DNA from: Lichina pygmaea
Lineage: Eukaryota; Ascomycota; Lichinomycetes; Lichinales; Lichinaceae
Assembly (NCBI GenBank): GCA_963422465.1
Contig: OY730171.1
Location: forward strand, 2,294,001-2,358,000
DNA length: 64,000 bases
Direction of reading: 5' to 3'
The translations under genes and the position numbers were made by a program. Under the pieces are notes generated by a model. That model was given only the letters and a program-made list of their open reading frames with translations. It was not told the origin of the DNA and did no database searches. Shown here in pieces: positions 32,292-42,390 of this stretch; the stretch's first letter is position 1; each line of letters opens with the position of its first letter.

Positions 32292-33482
32292 TTAATCCTC
32301 TTGGCTAGAGTCTTCCAAGATCTCAGTAGCTTTTTTTCTGGGTATGTTGATTTGGAACTCTGAGTTCTGTGCAAGTGGGAAAGTGGGGAGCTGAGTGTTC
32401 AGTCTTGAGCTTGAGCATGCTCTTAGTACTTCCCCTTGTTTTCTTTTCTTAGCTTCTTGTCTGTCTTGTAGACTTGGCCCTTTTTCTTGTGTTGAGGGAG
32501 TCTGAGGTAGAGCTAGTCTGGGAGCTATTGTGTACCTCCCTGGTCTTGCTAGCCATACCTCTCTTGCTTTCTGGATTGCTTCCTGTTTTTTCTGGCAGGA
32601 CTTTGACCAGGCTGGGTGGTTTCCCTTGCAGTTTGCACATTTTGGTGTTAGAGTTTCTGGAGAAGTCTGGCAGTCTCTTCTGGCATGCTTTCCTCCACAG
32701 GCTGTGCACTGGGCTTGGGCTTGGCAAGTGCGTGCTTGGTGTCCAAACCTAGCACATTTGTAGCACTGGGTGTCTGATGTTGCTAGCAGGGCTGGTTCTA
32801 CTTCATGTAGAGTGTATCCTAGAACTACTCCTTTCTCAATTAGGAGGTTTGCTTGCTCTGGGGTGGCTAGATCCAGATGTAGAGATGTGACTGGCTTCTG
32901 GAGGAGTTTGGCTTTTCTGGACCAGTAGGTTCTTAGGATGTTGACCTTACTTTCCATCCCAGGGTTTTGGGAGAAGATTGTCTTTTTTGTTTCCTCCAGG
33001 TTTTCTGGCTTGAAGTCTTTTGTCTGCACCCCATGGACTAGCACTGGAAAGATTCTGGGTGATATCTTGGCCTCTGCTGTAAAGACAGCTGGGATCCAGT
33101 CCTTGTTTTCCTCTAGCTGAGTCTTGGCTTGAGGAGTTTCCAGAGAGATTATAATATCTTCTGAGGGTAGTTTTCTGGCTGCTCTTATTTCTTTTTGGCA
33201 GAAGAGTGGTGTTTTCTTCTTGAGAGCTTCCATGAGCTGGGCTGGTGTTCTGTTTGCTAACTGGCCAGTCTGAGTTCCAGGTCTGATAGTGATTTCACTG
33301 TGGATTCTGGTTGGAACAGGGATTTCCTGTCCTACTGTTTTCTGGGCTGCCTGGGCATATGTTGGCTTGGTGTTTTGTTTTTGGACTTGTTTCTCAATGC
33401 TGTCCAGTCTCTCAAGTATCTTCTGGAGACTCTGGGAGTTAGGTGAGTGAGTAGAGACATCTTTGTCCAGAGCTTCTGCCAC
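32292..33482 (-). CDS. LINE-B ORF1 protein (gag-like, CCHC knuckles), main part
   Basis: 396 open codons. A predicted helical N-terminal part (SLQKILERLDSIEKQVQ) resembles the oligomerising coiled coil of LINE ORF1 proteins. A central RNA-binding-like region follows, then three Cys/His knuckles: CYKCARFGHQARTC, CTACGGKHARRDC and CANCKGNHPAWSKSC. The likely full start is the ATG at 33694-33692 (MSKKKPEKEK). That N-terminal segment is out of frame here because two bases are missing compared with copy B2, and one TGG reads TAG. In B2 the same region is in frame but has CAA to TAA instead. The role is binding the LINE RNA. Confidence 0.85.
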   Translation of the reverse strand: MAEALDKDVSTHSPNSQSLQKILERLDSIEKQVQKQNTKPTYAQAAQKTVGQEIPVPTRIHSEITIRPGTQTGQLANRTPAQLMEALKKKTPLFCQKEIRAARKLPSEDIIISLETPQAKTQLEENKDWIPAVFTAEAKISPRIFPVLVHGVQTKDFKPENLEETKKTIFSQNPGMESKVNILRTYWSRKAKLLQKPVTSLHLDLATPEQANLLIEKGVVLGYTLHEVEPALLATSDTQCYKCARFGHQARTCQAQAQCTACGGKHARRDCQTSPETLTPKCANCKGNHPAWSKSCQKKQEAIQKAREVWLARPGRYTIAPRLALPQTPSTQEKGPSLQDRQEAKKRKQGEVLRACSSSRLNTQLPTFPLAQNSEFQINIPRKKATEILEDSSQED

Positions 33483-36400
33483 TTTGGACAGAATACTATC
33501 CCATGCTTTTTTGATGTGTTGGGGAGCTTTTGTGTGGATAAGCTATTCTTCCACTAGCTGGGGAGGTGTCAGACCTTCTCTTCTTCTTTTTCTTGAGTCT
33601 GGGATTGGTCTGTCAGGGAGTTAGCCACTGGGGGTTGCTGGGAGCTTGGAGAAGGCTGGTTTTCTTTCTCTTTCTCTGGTTTTTTCTTTGACATTATGTG
33701 ATTTTGGGTGTCTTCCAGCAGTTCTTTTTGGCTGGGATTGGTGAGGCTTTTTTGGAGGCTTCTTCCAGTTGTTCACAAAGGGTCACCTGGTTCCTAGCAG
33801 TAGTTGCACAATTCTGGGACCACTCCCCAAGACTGTACTTTCCTGGGCAGTCTTCTCCAACTAGACTCTAGGGAAATCTGGTTGTATTAACTCAAGCTAG
33901 GGACCACACCCTCTGCCTGAGCTTTCCTAGAGTTTTTCAATTCTACCAGCACTAGAGGCAAGCTCTAAACCATTCCTCTTATCCTGGGAGCCCTGATCTC
34001 CTTGTTGGTGGGTGTTTCTCACTTTTAGGAGAGGTTTCGTGTTTTATCTCTGATAGACTGGGAGTGCTGGCTCAATTCTCTGGTCCCTCTCACTCTTGTT
34101 GTGGCTGGGTGGTTGGTAGTTGAAGCAAGAAGACGTGAGTTCTGGGATCACAACTTTTGACCAATAGGCCTGATTCAGAAAAGTGATGGGTTTTCACTCT
34201 TGGGAAGTGGGTGGTTTCAGCAAGCTTCACGACTGGTTTCCAGGACTTATCACCAAGTCCGCTGATTGTCAAAAGTGATGGTCCTTTGACGATGTGGTAC
34301 TGGGAAGAGTTTCATGAGGTAGGCGATAGCTGTTTGGTCCAGGTGTGCTCTGATGATGTTGTTGATCAATGCTTGACATGTTGCTGGTGTGTTCGTGAGT
34401 CCGAATAGCATAACCAGATACTTGTAGTATCTGTATCAGGTTCTGAAGACTGTCTTCTATTCTTCTCCTTCTTTCATGTGTATCAGGTTGTATACTCCTT
34501 TCAAGTCCAGCTTGGTAAAGATTGTAGCTTGGCTGATCCTGTCTTGCAGTTTGTTCACATTTGGCAACAGATATCAGTTTTTGATAGTAATGTTGTTGAG
34601 TTTCCTGTAATCCACACAAAGTTGAAGACTTCTGTCTTTCTTTAGTGCAAATAGTATCAGGTATCCTGCTGGCGATTAAGATTCTTGAATGAAATCTTTT
34701 TTCAGGTTTTCCTCCAGGTACTCACGAAGTACTTGGAGCTCTTTCTCTGATAACTGGTAAATTGGTCCAAATCCTGGCTCTGTCCCTGGTTGCAACTTGA
34801 TCTCATGATCCCAAGGTTGGTGCTTAGGCAACACTGCTGTTGTTGTCTCTTCCTGAAAGAGGTTATCATACCCAGGTCAGTACTCTTCAGAGATCTCCAG
34901 AGGGTTAACAACTTCCTCTCTCTTCATCTCTGACTGTTTGGCCACCTGGTTCCAGGGTGTGCCTGTCAAGGCAGACCTCTTCTCTTGAGAGCTGTCCTTT
35001 CTGTCAGTGAGGTTCCACTGAGGACTTCTTCCCTTATCTGTCCATGCCTTCTGCGGCTGGTAACAGGTCTGAGCTGTGTTGTTAGTGCAGTTCCTAAACA
35101 TAAGTACTCCTGTCCTCCAGTTAACAACTGGGTTGTGCTTCTTTAGCCAAGGCATCTCTAAATAGATATCCTGAGTGGCCAACTTGACAATATCAAGGTG
35201 GATTCTTTCAGCATAGTTTCCGGTAACTATTTCCATTGGCTGCGTCTTATGGCAGACTAGCTCTGTCTGTCTATTTGCTATTGTGAGCTGATAGGGCTGC
35301 TGCTTGCGTCTCCTTCCAGTGCTGAGGGTGTTGTAAAGTTGTCTTGAAATGTAGTTTCCACTGGCTCCAGAGTCAACAAGTGTGTATGTCTGTACTGGTG
35401 TGTTGGTGTGTAGTGACACAGGCAATCGCAGGTGCTTTGTGTTGCTAGAGGTCATGTTGTTGAGCTCCTGATATCACCCTTTGACAAGGGAGTTCAGTCT
35501 TTTCCTGATTGAAGTGTTTTTCCACTGACTGGGCAATGGGTCCAGCTATTCCCATCAGTTCTGAGGAATCTGTTCATGAATTTGTCTTGCTGATACTTGT
35601 CACATCCAGGCTTGAGGCAGTACTGCCAATTGTTGACATAGCAGTTGTGGTTGTTGTCTTGCTGTAGGAACATGAGGTGTTTGTGCCAATCATATGTGTG
35701 CCCGGGGAATACAGTGTGTTGATGTTTGTCCCAGAGATAGATCTCACACACATCCTTCTTGCAATTGACCCAATGCTTGTGGCAGGTGGTGTGGTAGGGT
35801 GAATGTCCTCTGTACCTTCGTAGTTGTTTGTGGTAGGTGCAGTAGTGCTTCATGCAAAACCTCCACTGTAGTTCACCATGCTGTAGGTTTCGTGGGTCTA
35901 TGCTGTAAGTATAGCTTCCTTGTGGTATTTCTTCTTTGATAGACATGGGTTTGTCTTGGTCCTCATCAGAGGTGGTTAAGGGCTCCTGTCTCTTGTCCTG
36001 ACCTGTCTGTTCTGGTAGGTCCTTGCCTCCTGATGTTGCCAGTTGGTGGGCTGCTTCCAATGTCTGATTGTAGTTGTCCTATTGTTCGAGGGATAGCTGA
36101 GCCTCTTCTGGTGGGTTCTCTGGCTTGATGACATTCCAGTCTCTGTCAAGTGTATTAAGTTGCTGTCAGTGGACCTTGTTCTTTGAACAACAGTCTTTCA
36201 CCATATAGTCTAGCTTACCACAGGTATAGCACTTCAGTGCTTTCCTTTTTTTGTTGTTCCTTCCCTTCGTAAACCTTCTCTTGTGGTAGAGTACATCCAG
36301 TTCCATGGGTGTATAGCCATATGGGTCATGTGGTGGTGCCTTGTTAGGTGGCTTGTAGTGGTTGCTCACATGCCATGCAGGGTGGCTGTATCCTCTGTCA

Positions 36401-37011
36401 TGGTGTTTCTCCATCACTTGCTTGAATAGTTTGTCATCGATGTTGATTGCTTGTGTGATGAGCTTGTCCTGTGTGTTGACCACTTGTCTGTCAAAGGTGA
36501 TTTCATCCTTCATGTTTTCCTTGAGTCCACATCAGTAGATGACCATCAGAGTGTTATTGTCCCAGTCAGTCAGTACTGAGTATTGCTTGAACTATGTGGT
36601 GTACTCTGTGGCGGAGTGTTGTTGTTTGATGTGCTGGATCATTCGTATAGCCACTTTGTCTTTGTTAGATAGTCCAAGAATCCTTTTGATCTTGTCCTTG
36701 AATTGTGTCCATTTCATTATCCATTCTGATATGCTATCATAGTCTCTGTTTCCTGAGAGATGTTTGTTGACGTAGGGCTTGATCTATCAATAAGCATTAC
36801 CTCTCATGTAAGTGGTTGTGAAGAGGGGCCACTTCTCCTTAGGCAGCTTTGTCTCTGGTTGGAATTGAAAGTAGACTTGGAGTTGCATGAGCCAGTTGTC
36901 AACCTTGTTTCTCTCGCTGTAGAACAGGTCTGGCTTGGCAACGCTAATCTTTCTATCTGGGAAGTTGGGGTTGGTTGCTCCTGAGGTACTCATCCTTGAG
37001 GGTCTTCAAAG

Positions 37012-37570
37012 TGTTGCAGTCTATACTGTACTGTCCTATCCGAGTATAGAATTAGGGTGAGAGGTGGAAGGTGGGTTTGTTCTTGCAGGAGAGGAGTGTC
37101 AAGAAGTGTGAAGGGGTTTGGTGGAATGTGGTGGTGGTCACACCTGATCAATAGCTTTGTACAAAAGGATTGTATTGAAGTAGATCTAGTTGTTTGGATC
37201 ACAACATGAGTTGAAGATGATTGTTCTATAGAGGAACTATCATGAGACTATATAGTGCTGGCCTGTCAAGACAATCAAGATTGTCTTGACAGTCTCAACA
37301 TCAAGACAGGTGAGATTGTCTTGACAGTCCCACCATGTTATGCACCCTGCATCAAGACTGGTGAGATTGTCTTGATGCTTCATGTATCCTGTGTCAAGAC
37401 TGGTGAGATTGTCTTGATGCTTCATGCAAGCTGTGTCAAGACTCCGGTGTGTGTCTCGACAGTCACGTGACCCCTTGTTGGTTGGTCACTTGACTTCCAT
37501 AGTGTCCTCTTGCCTGGCCCGCAGCCTGATTGCCTATAAATAAGTGGCTCCCATCCCATGGGTTGTAACA
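37012..37570 (-). repeat. 5' LTR of gypsy C
   Basis: 559 bp with two U3 units. The primer-site word CTTTGAAGAC follows it in element sense. Confidence 0.9.
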
Positions 37571-40500
37571 GTTTTGCACAAAGCACTACTGCATCTACCA
37601 CGAACAACTACAAAGGTACAGAGAACATTCAACCTACTGTGCCACCTGCCACAAACATTGAGTCAATTGCAAGAAGGATGCGTGTGAGATCCATCTCTGG
37701 GACAAACACCAACACACCACATTCCCCGGGCACACACATGATTAGCACAAACATCTCATGTTCCTACAGCAAGGCAACAACCACAACTGCTATGTCAACA
37801 ATTGGTAGTACTGCCTCAAGCCTGGATGCGACAAGCATCAGCAAGACAAATTCATGAACAGATTCCTCAGAACTGATGGGAATAGCTGGACCCATTGCCC
37901 AGTCAGTGGAAAAACACTTCAAACAGGAAAAGATTGAACTCTCTTGTCAAGGGGCAACATCAGGAGCTCAACAACATGACCCCTAGCAACACAAAGCACC
38001 TGTGATTACCTGTGTCACTACACGCCAACACGCCAGTACAGACATACGCACTTGTTGACTCTGGAGCCAGTGGAAACTACATTTCAAGACAACTTTACAA
38101 CACCCTCAGCACTGGAAGAAGACACAAGTGGCAGCCTTATCAGCTCACAATGGCAAATGGACAGACAGAGCTAGTCTGCCATAACACGCAGCCAATGGAA
38201 ATAGTTACCAGACACTATGCTGAAAGGATCCACCTTGATATTGTGAAGTTGGCCACTCAGGATATCTATTTAGGGATGTCTTGGCTAAAGAAGCACAACC
38301 CAGTTCTTAACTGGAGGACAGAAGTACTCATGTTTAGGAACTGCACTAACAACACAGCTCGGACCTGTTACCAGCCGTAGAATGTGTGGACAGATGAGGG
38401 AAGGAGTCCTCAGTCAAACCTCACTGACAGAAAGGACAGCTCTCAAGAGAAGAGGTCTGCCTTGACAGGCACACCCCAGAACCAGGTGGCCAAACAGTCA
38501 GAGATAAAGAGAGAGGAAGTTGTTAACCCTCTGGAGATCCCTGAAGAGTACTGACCTGAGTATGATAACCTCTTTCAGGAAGAGACAACAATAGTAGTGT
38601 TGCCTAAGCACCAACCTTGGGATCATGAGATCAAGTTGTAACCAGGGACAGAGCCAGGATTTGGACTAATTTACCAGTTATCAGAGAAAAAGCTCCAAGT
38701 ACTTTGCGAGTACCTGGAGGAAAACCTGAAAAAAGGTTTCATTCAAGAATCTCAATCACCAGCAGGATACCTGATACTATTTGCACCAAAGAAAGATAGA
38801 AGTCTTCAACTTTGTGTGGATTACAGGAAACTCAACAACATTACCATCAAAAACTGATATCTATTGCCAAATGTGAACGAACTGCGAGACAGGATCAGCC
38901 AAGCTACAATCTTTACCAAGCTGGACTTGAAAGGAACATACAACCTGATACACATGAAAGAAGGAGAAGAATGGAAGACAGCCTTCAGAACCTGATACAG
39001 ACACTACAAGTATCTGGTTATGCTATTCAGACTCACAAACACACCAGCAACATGTCAAGCATTGATCAACAACATCATCAGAGCACACCTGGACCAAACA
39101 GCTATCACCTACTTGGACAACATTCTTGTCTACTTGAACACGCAACAGGAACATACCAAACATGTGAAGGATGTTCTACAATACCTACAAAAAGCAGGGC
39201 TCAAGCTCAACCTGAAGAAATGCAAGTTCAACAAACTGGAAGTTGAATTCCTCAGATACATTATAGGAATTCAAGGGATCAAGATCAACTCTGAGAAAAT
39301 CAAAGTGATTCAACAATAGCTAACACCGACATCAGTTGAGGAAGTACAAGCCTTTCTAGGATTTGCCAACTTCAACTGACAGTTCATCAAGAACTACTCA
39401 CAGACAGCAACACCACTGACAGAACTCACAAAGAAGGACATGGAGTACCAGTGGACACAGAGACAACAAAAAGTATTCCAGCAGCTCAAGGACACTTGCA
39501 CCAAGAAACCAGTTCTCCTCAACTTCAAGACAGGCCAACCGACACAAATCAAGACAGACACTTCAGATCAGGCAGTGGGAGCATGTTTATGCCAACAGGC
39601 AGATGACAAGTAGCACCCAGTTACCTACTACTCATGAAAAATAACACAAGTGGAACAGAACTATGATATCCACGACAAAGAGCTACTGGCAGTCGTCAAC
39701 ACACTCGAACACTGGAGAGTGTACGTGGAAAGCAGTTCTGAACTCACTGTTCTCACAGACCACAAGAATCTGACAATGTTCACGACAACCAAGAAGCTGA
39801 ACAGACAACAAGTCAGATAGGCTGAACTCCTAGGGCAACACAAGTTTAAGATCTTGTACACCCCCGGACAAGATAACAGGAGAGCAGACACACTAAGCTG
39901 ATAAAAAAACCACATGGAAGATGATGAACACTAAGGAACAATCTTACAGCAGGACCAGCAAGGAAACCTGGTACCTCAACCACAGATCAACAAGCTCATA
40001 GCAGAAGACACTGAAGAATTAATAAGGAACTACCACGATAACCCAGCACATAGTCACCCAGGAATGACCAAGACCACAGACCTTATCCAACAGGCAGGGA
40101 ACAATGTCATCAACCTCTGACAACATGTCACAAGCTACATCAGCAAATGTCTACTGTGCCAGAAAAACAAACACAGAAGACACAAGCCATATGGAGAAGG
40201 ACACCTGAACATGATACCAAGAGGCCTGTGGGAAGATGTGTCATCAGACTTTATCACAAAGCTACCCAAGTCCAAAGACCCAGTCACAGGAATCACCTAC
40301 AACTCAATTATGATGATAGTGGACAGATTCACAAAATATCTGATAGTGGTACTATTCAAGAAGACCCACACAGCAGAACAGTTGGGACACCTCTTACTGG
40401 ACAGATTGGTCAGAGACCACAGAGTTCCAATCATGATCATTACAGACAGAGACAAACTCTTCATGTCTAACTACTGGAAGACAATCAGTGCAGCTATGGG

Positions 40501-41402
40501 AACAAAACCCAAAATGTCTACAGCCTATCACCCACAAACTGACAGCCAGACAGAGTGAGCAAACCAAGTCCTGGAGACTTATTTGCAGTATTACATCAAC
40601 CAGACCCACAGCAATTGGGTACAGTTATTACTGGTGGCACAGCTGGCAATCAACCAGCACAGATCAGACTCAACAAGGGAATCACTATTCTTTGCCAATT
40701 TTGGACAACATGCAAATATCAGAATGCCAAGCAGAGCTTCACCAAACACGGAGAAAGCACTCCAACATGACAAGCTTCTACAACAAACACACACAATGAT
40801 AAGGCACTACCTTCAAGAGACCTCAGAAAAAATACAGTGTCAAATAGACAAAAAATCAAAAATGGCACCTCAGCTGAAGAAGGGGGATAAAGTCTACCTC
40901 CTCACAAAAAATTAGAAAACAAAAAAGCCAAAGACAAAGAAACTTGACAATATCAAGGTTGGACTATTTTCAGTCGAAGAGAAAACAGGACCAGTCAACA
41001 TCAAGATACAACTACCAAGGGATGCCAGAGTCTATCCAAACTTTCATATATTGATGATTGAACCAGCTGACCAGAGCACACCCTTGCAGGAAATATTTCA
41101 TTATCAACCTGAAGAAGAACAAGAGTTCAAAGTTGAACAGATCCTGGCTAGGAAAGGTCAGCAATACCTTGTTAAGTGGAAAGGATACCCAGACTTGGAG
41201 AATACCTGGGAACCACTCAAGAATCTCACAAACTGCCAGCTTCTTCTGCAACAGTTTTGGCAGGAGCAGGACTGAACAGCTTGGCCTGCAGGAGAGACAT
41301 GTCAATGACTGATCAAGTCAAATCCTCACCATCTGACTCCATCTCTTTCACCAGACACTGAAGCTTCTACCTCGCACAGACCTCGGTGCCCTCCAACACC
41401 TT

Positions 41403-41594
41403 TCACTTCTGAGACAGACAAACTTGCACTGCAGCAAGTTGTTCAAAGAGTGCGTCGTGTGTTGCCTCTTCAGCAGCCATATCCTCACGAAGATTGTCCC
41501 AGGATATGTTCAGAGACTCCCAGGACACAGAGACACAAGACCTTCCACGCTGAGTGCACACAGCACATTTCAACTTATCATCTTTCCCTGGCAT
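41403..41594 (-). CDS. antisense Cys-rich small ORF in gypsy D
   Basis: 63 codons on the strand opposite to pol, between chromodomain and 3' LTR, homologous in place and sequence to 8526-8765. This frame keeps the second half of the cluster, C-x2-C-x6-C (CAVCTQRGRSC), followed by the same SWESLN motif and a charged helix (EEATHDALFEQLAAVQ). Confidence 0.5.
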   Translation of the reverse strand: MPGKDDKLKCAVCTQRGRSCVSVSWESLNISWDNLREDMAAEEATHDALFEQLAAVQVCLSQK

Positions 41595-41760
41595 CTGGAA
41601 GCACAGACAACCACGGAGAACACAAAAGTTGCAGGGTGTACATGAAACAAAACCCTGATCACAGATTTGAGCAGCAAGCTGAGTTCAGCTAACAGTCACA
41701 CATGACTTTGGAGACATAACCAGGTTTCATTAAGACAATGAAAGATGGAGAGGAGGATAG

Positions 41761-42390
41761 TGTTACAACCCAGGAGGAACGCAGTCTTTATACTCACTGA
41801 AAGCAGCAGACAGGATACTGGACAGAAGTACCAGCATAACACAGGAAACATTCACGTGACCGGCGAGACTGACCAGGGGGTGCTTGCCGCAGTATACATA
41901 TATGTGAGCAGAGTGAGCAGAGCTCACCCAGCTCACCGCAGCATGCATGAACAGTGAGCAAAGTGAGCAGAGCTCACCCAGCTCACTGCAGCATGCATGA
42001 ACAAGTGAGCAAAGTGAGCAGAGCTCACCCAGCTTGCTGCAGTATGCATGAACAAGTGAGCAAAGTGAGCAGAGCTCACCCAGCTTGCTGCAGCATGCAT
42101 GAACAAGTGAGCAAAGTGAGCAGAGCTCACTGAGCTCGCAGACTGAGCACTATATAGTCTGGTGATAGTTCCCTTATGGAACAATCGTCTTCAACTCATG
42201 TTGTGATCCAGACAACTAGATCTACTTCAATACAATCTTGTACGAAGCCACTGATCAGGTGTCATCACCACCACATTCCACCAAACCCCTTCACACTTCT
42301 TGACACTCCTCTCCTGCGAGAACCAACCCGCCTTCCACATCTTGCCCTAATCCTATACTCGGATAGGACAGTACGGTACAGACTGCAACA
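41761..42390 (+). repeat. 3' LTR of gypsy D (Gy1-b)
   Basis: 630 bp, one roughly 50 bp U3 unit longer than its 5' partner. It is followed by CTTCT and the second half of LINE-E. Confidence 0.9.

Larger units (their letters stand above)
28846..34316 (-). mobile_element. LINE-B: near full-length Tad-like non-LTR retrotransposon
   Basis: 5.47 kb inserted in the RT part of gypsy C with an 11 bp duplication, AGGTAGGTGAT (28835-28845) and AGGTAGGCGAT (34317-34327). On the minus strand: a 5' UTR of about 620 bp, ORF1 (from about 33694) with CCHC knuckles, ORF2 (about 32288-29053) with APE-type endonuclease, RT and C-terminal zinc finger, a short 3' UTR, and tail AGTGTAAGAAT followed by AAAAT repeats. 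A second copy starts at about 61611 and shares its 5' end, which supports this being the true start. It is the youngest layer of the nest, but it carries a few stops. Confidence 0.92.
25586..37570 (-). mobile_element. Ty3/gypsy chromovirus copy C (Gy1), interrupted by LINE-B
   Basis: Fossil inserted in gypsy D, opposite strand, with perfect TSD GTTTT (25581-25585 and 37571-37575). On the minus strand: 5' LTR 37012-37570; gag from 36993 with a knuckle near 36185-36225; protease near 35350-35395; RT split around LINE-B (34317-34900 and 28500-28845); RNase H about 28100-28500; integrase about 27150-27830; chromodomain about 26700-26830; 3' LTR 25586-26188. LINE-B occupies 28846-34316. Many breaks. 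By nesting it is younger than D and older than LINE-B. Confidence 0.92.
23847..42390 (+). mobile_element. Ty3/gypsy copy D (subfamily Gy1-b), interrupted by copy C
   Basis: Fossil. Own sequence is 23847-25585 and 37571-42390. TSD is TTTCT (23842-23846) and CTTCT (42391-42395), four of five matching. Parts: 5' LTR 23847-24429; gag from 24448 with a CCHC knuckle near 25210-25250; then, after copy C, protease about 38040-38100, RT about 38640-39320, RNase H about 39400-39910, integrase about 40010-40800, chromodomain about 41110-41260, antisense small ORF 41403-41594, and 3' LTR 41761-42390. Its pol end and U3 differ from A and C while gag, R and U5 match them. Many breaks. Confidence 0.9.
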
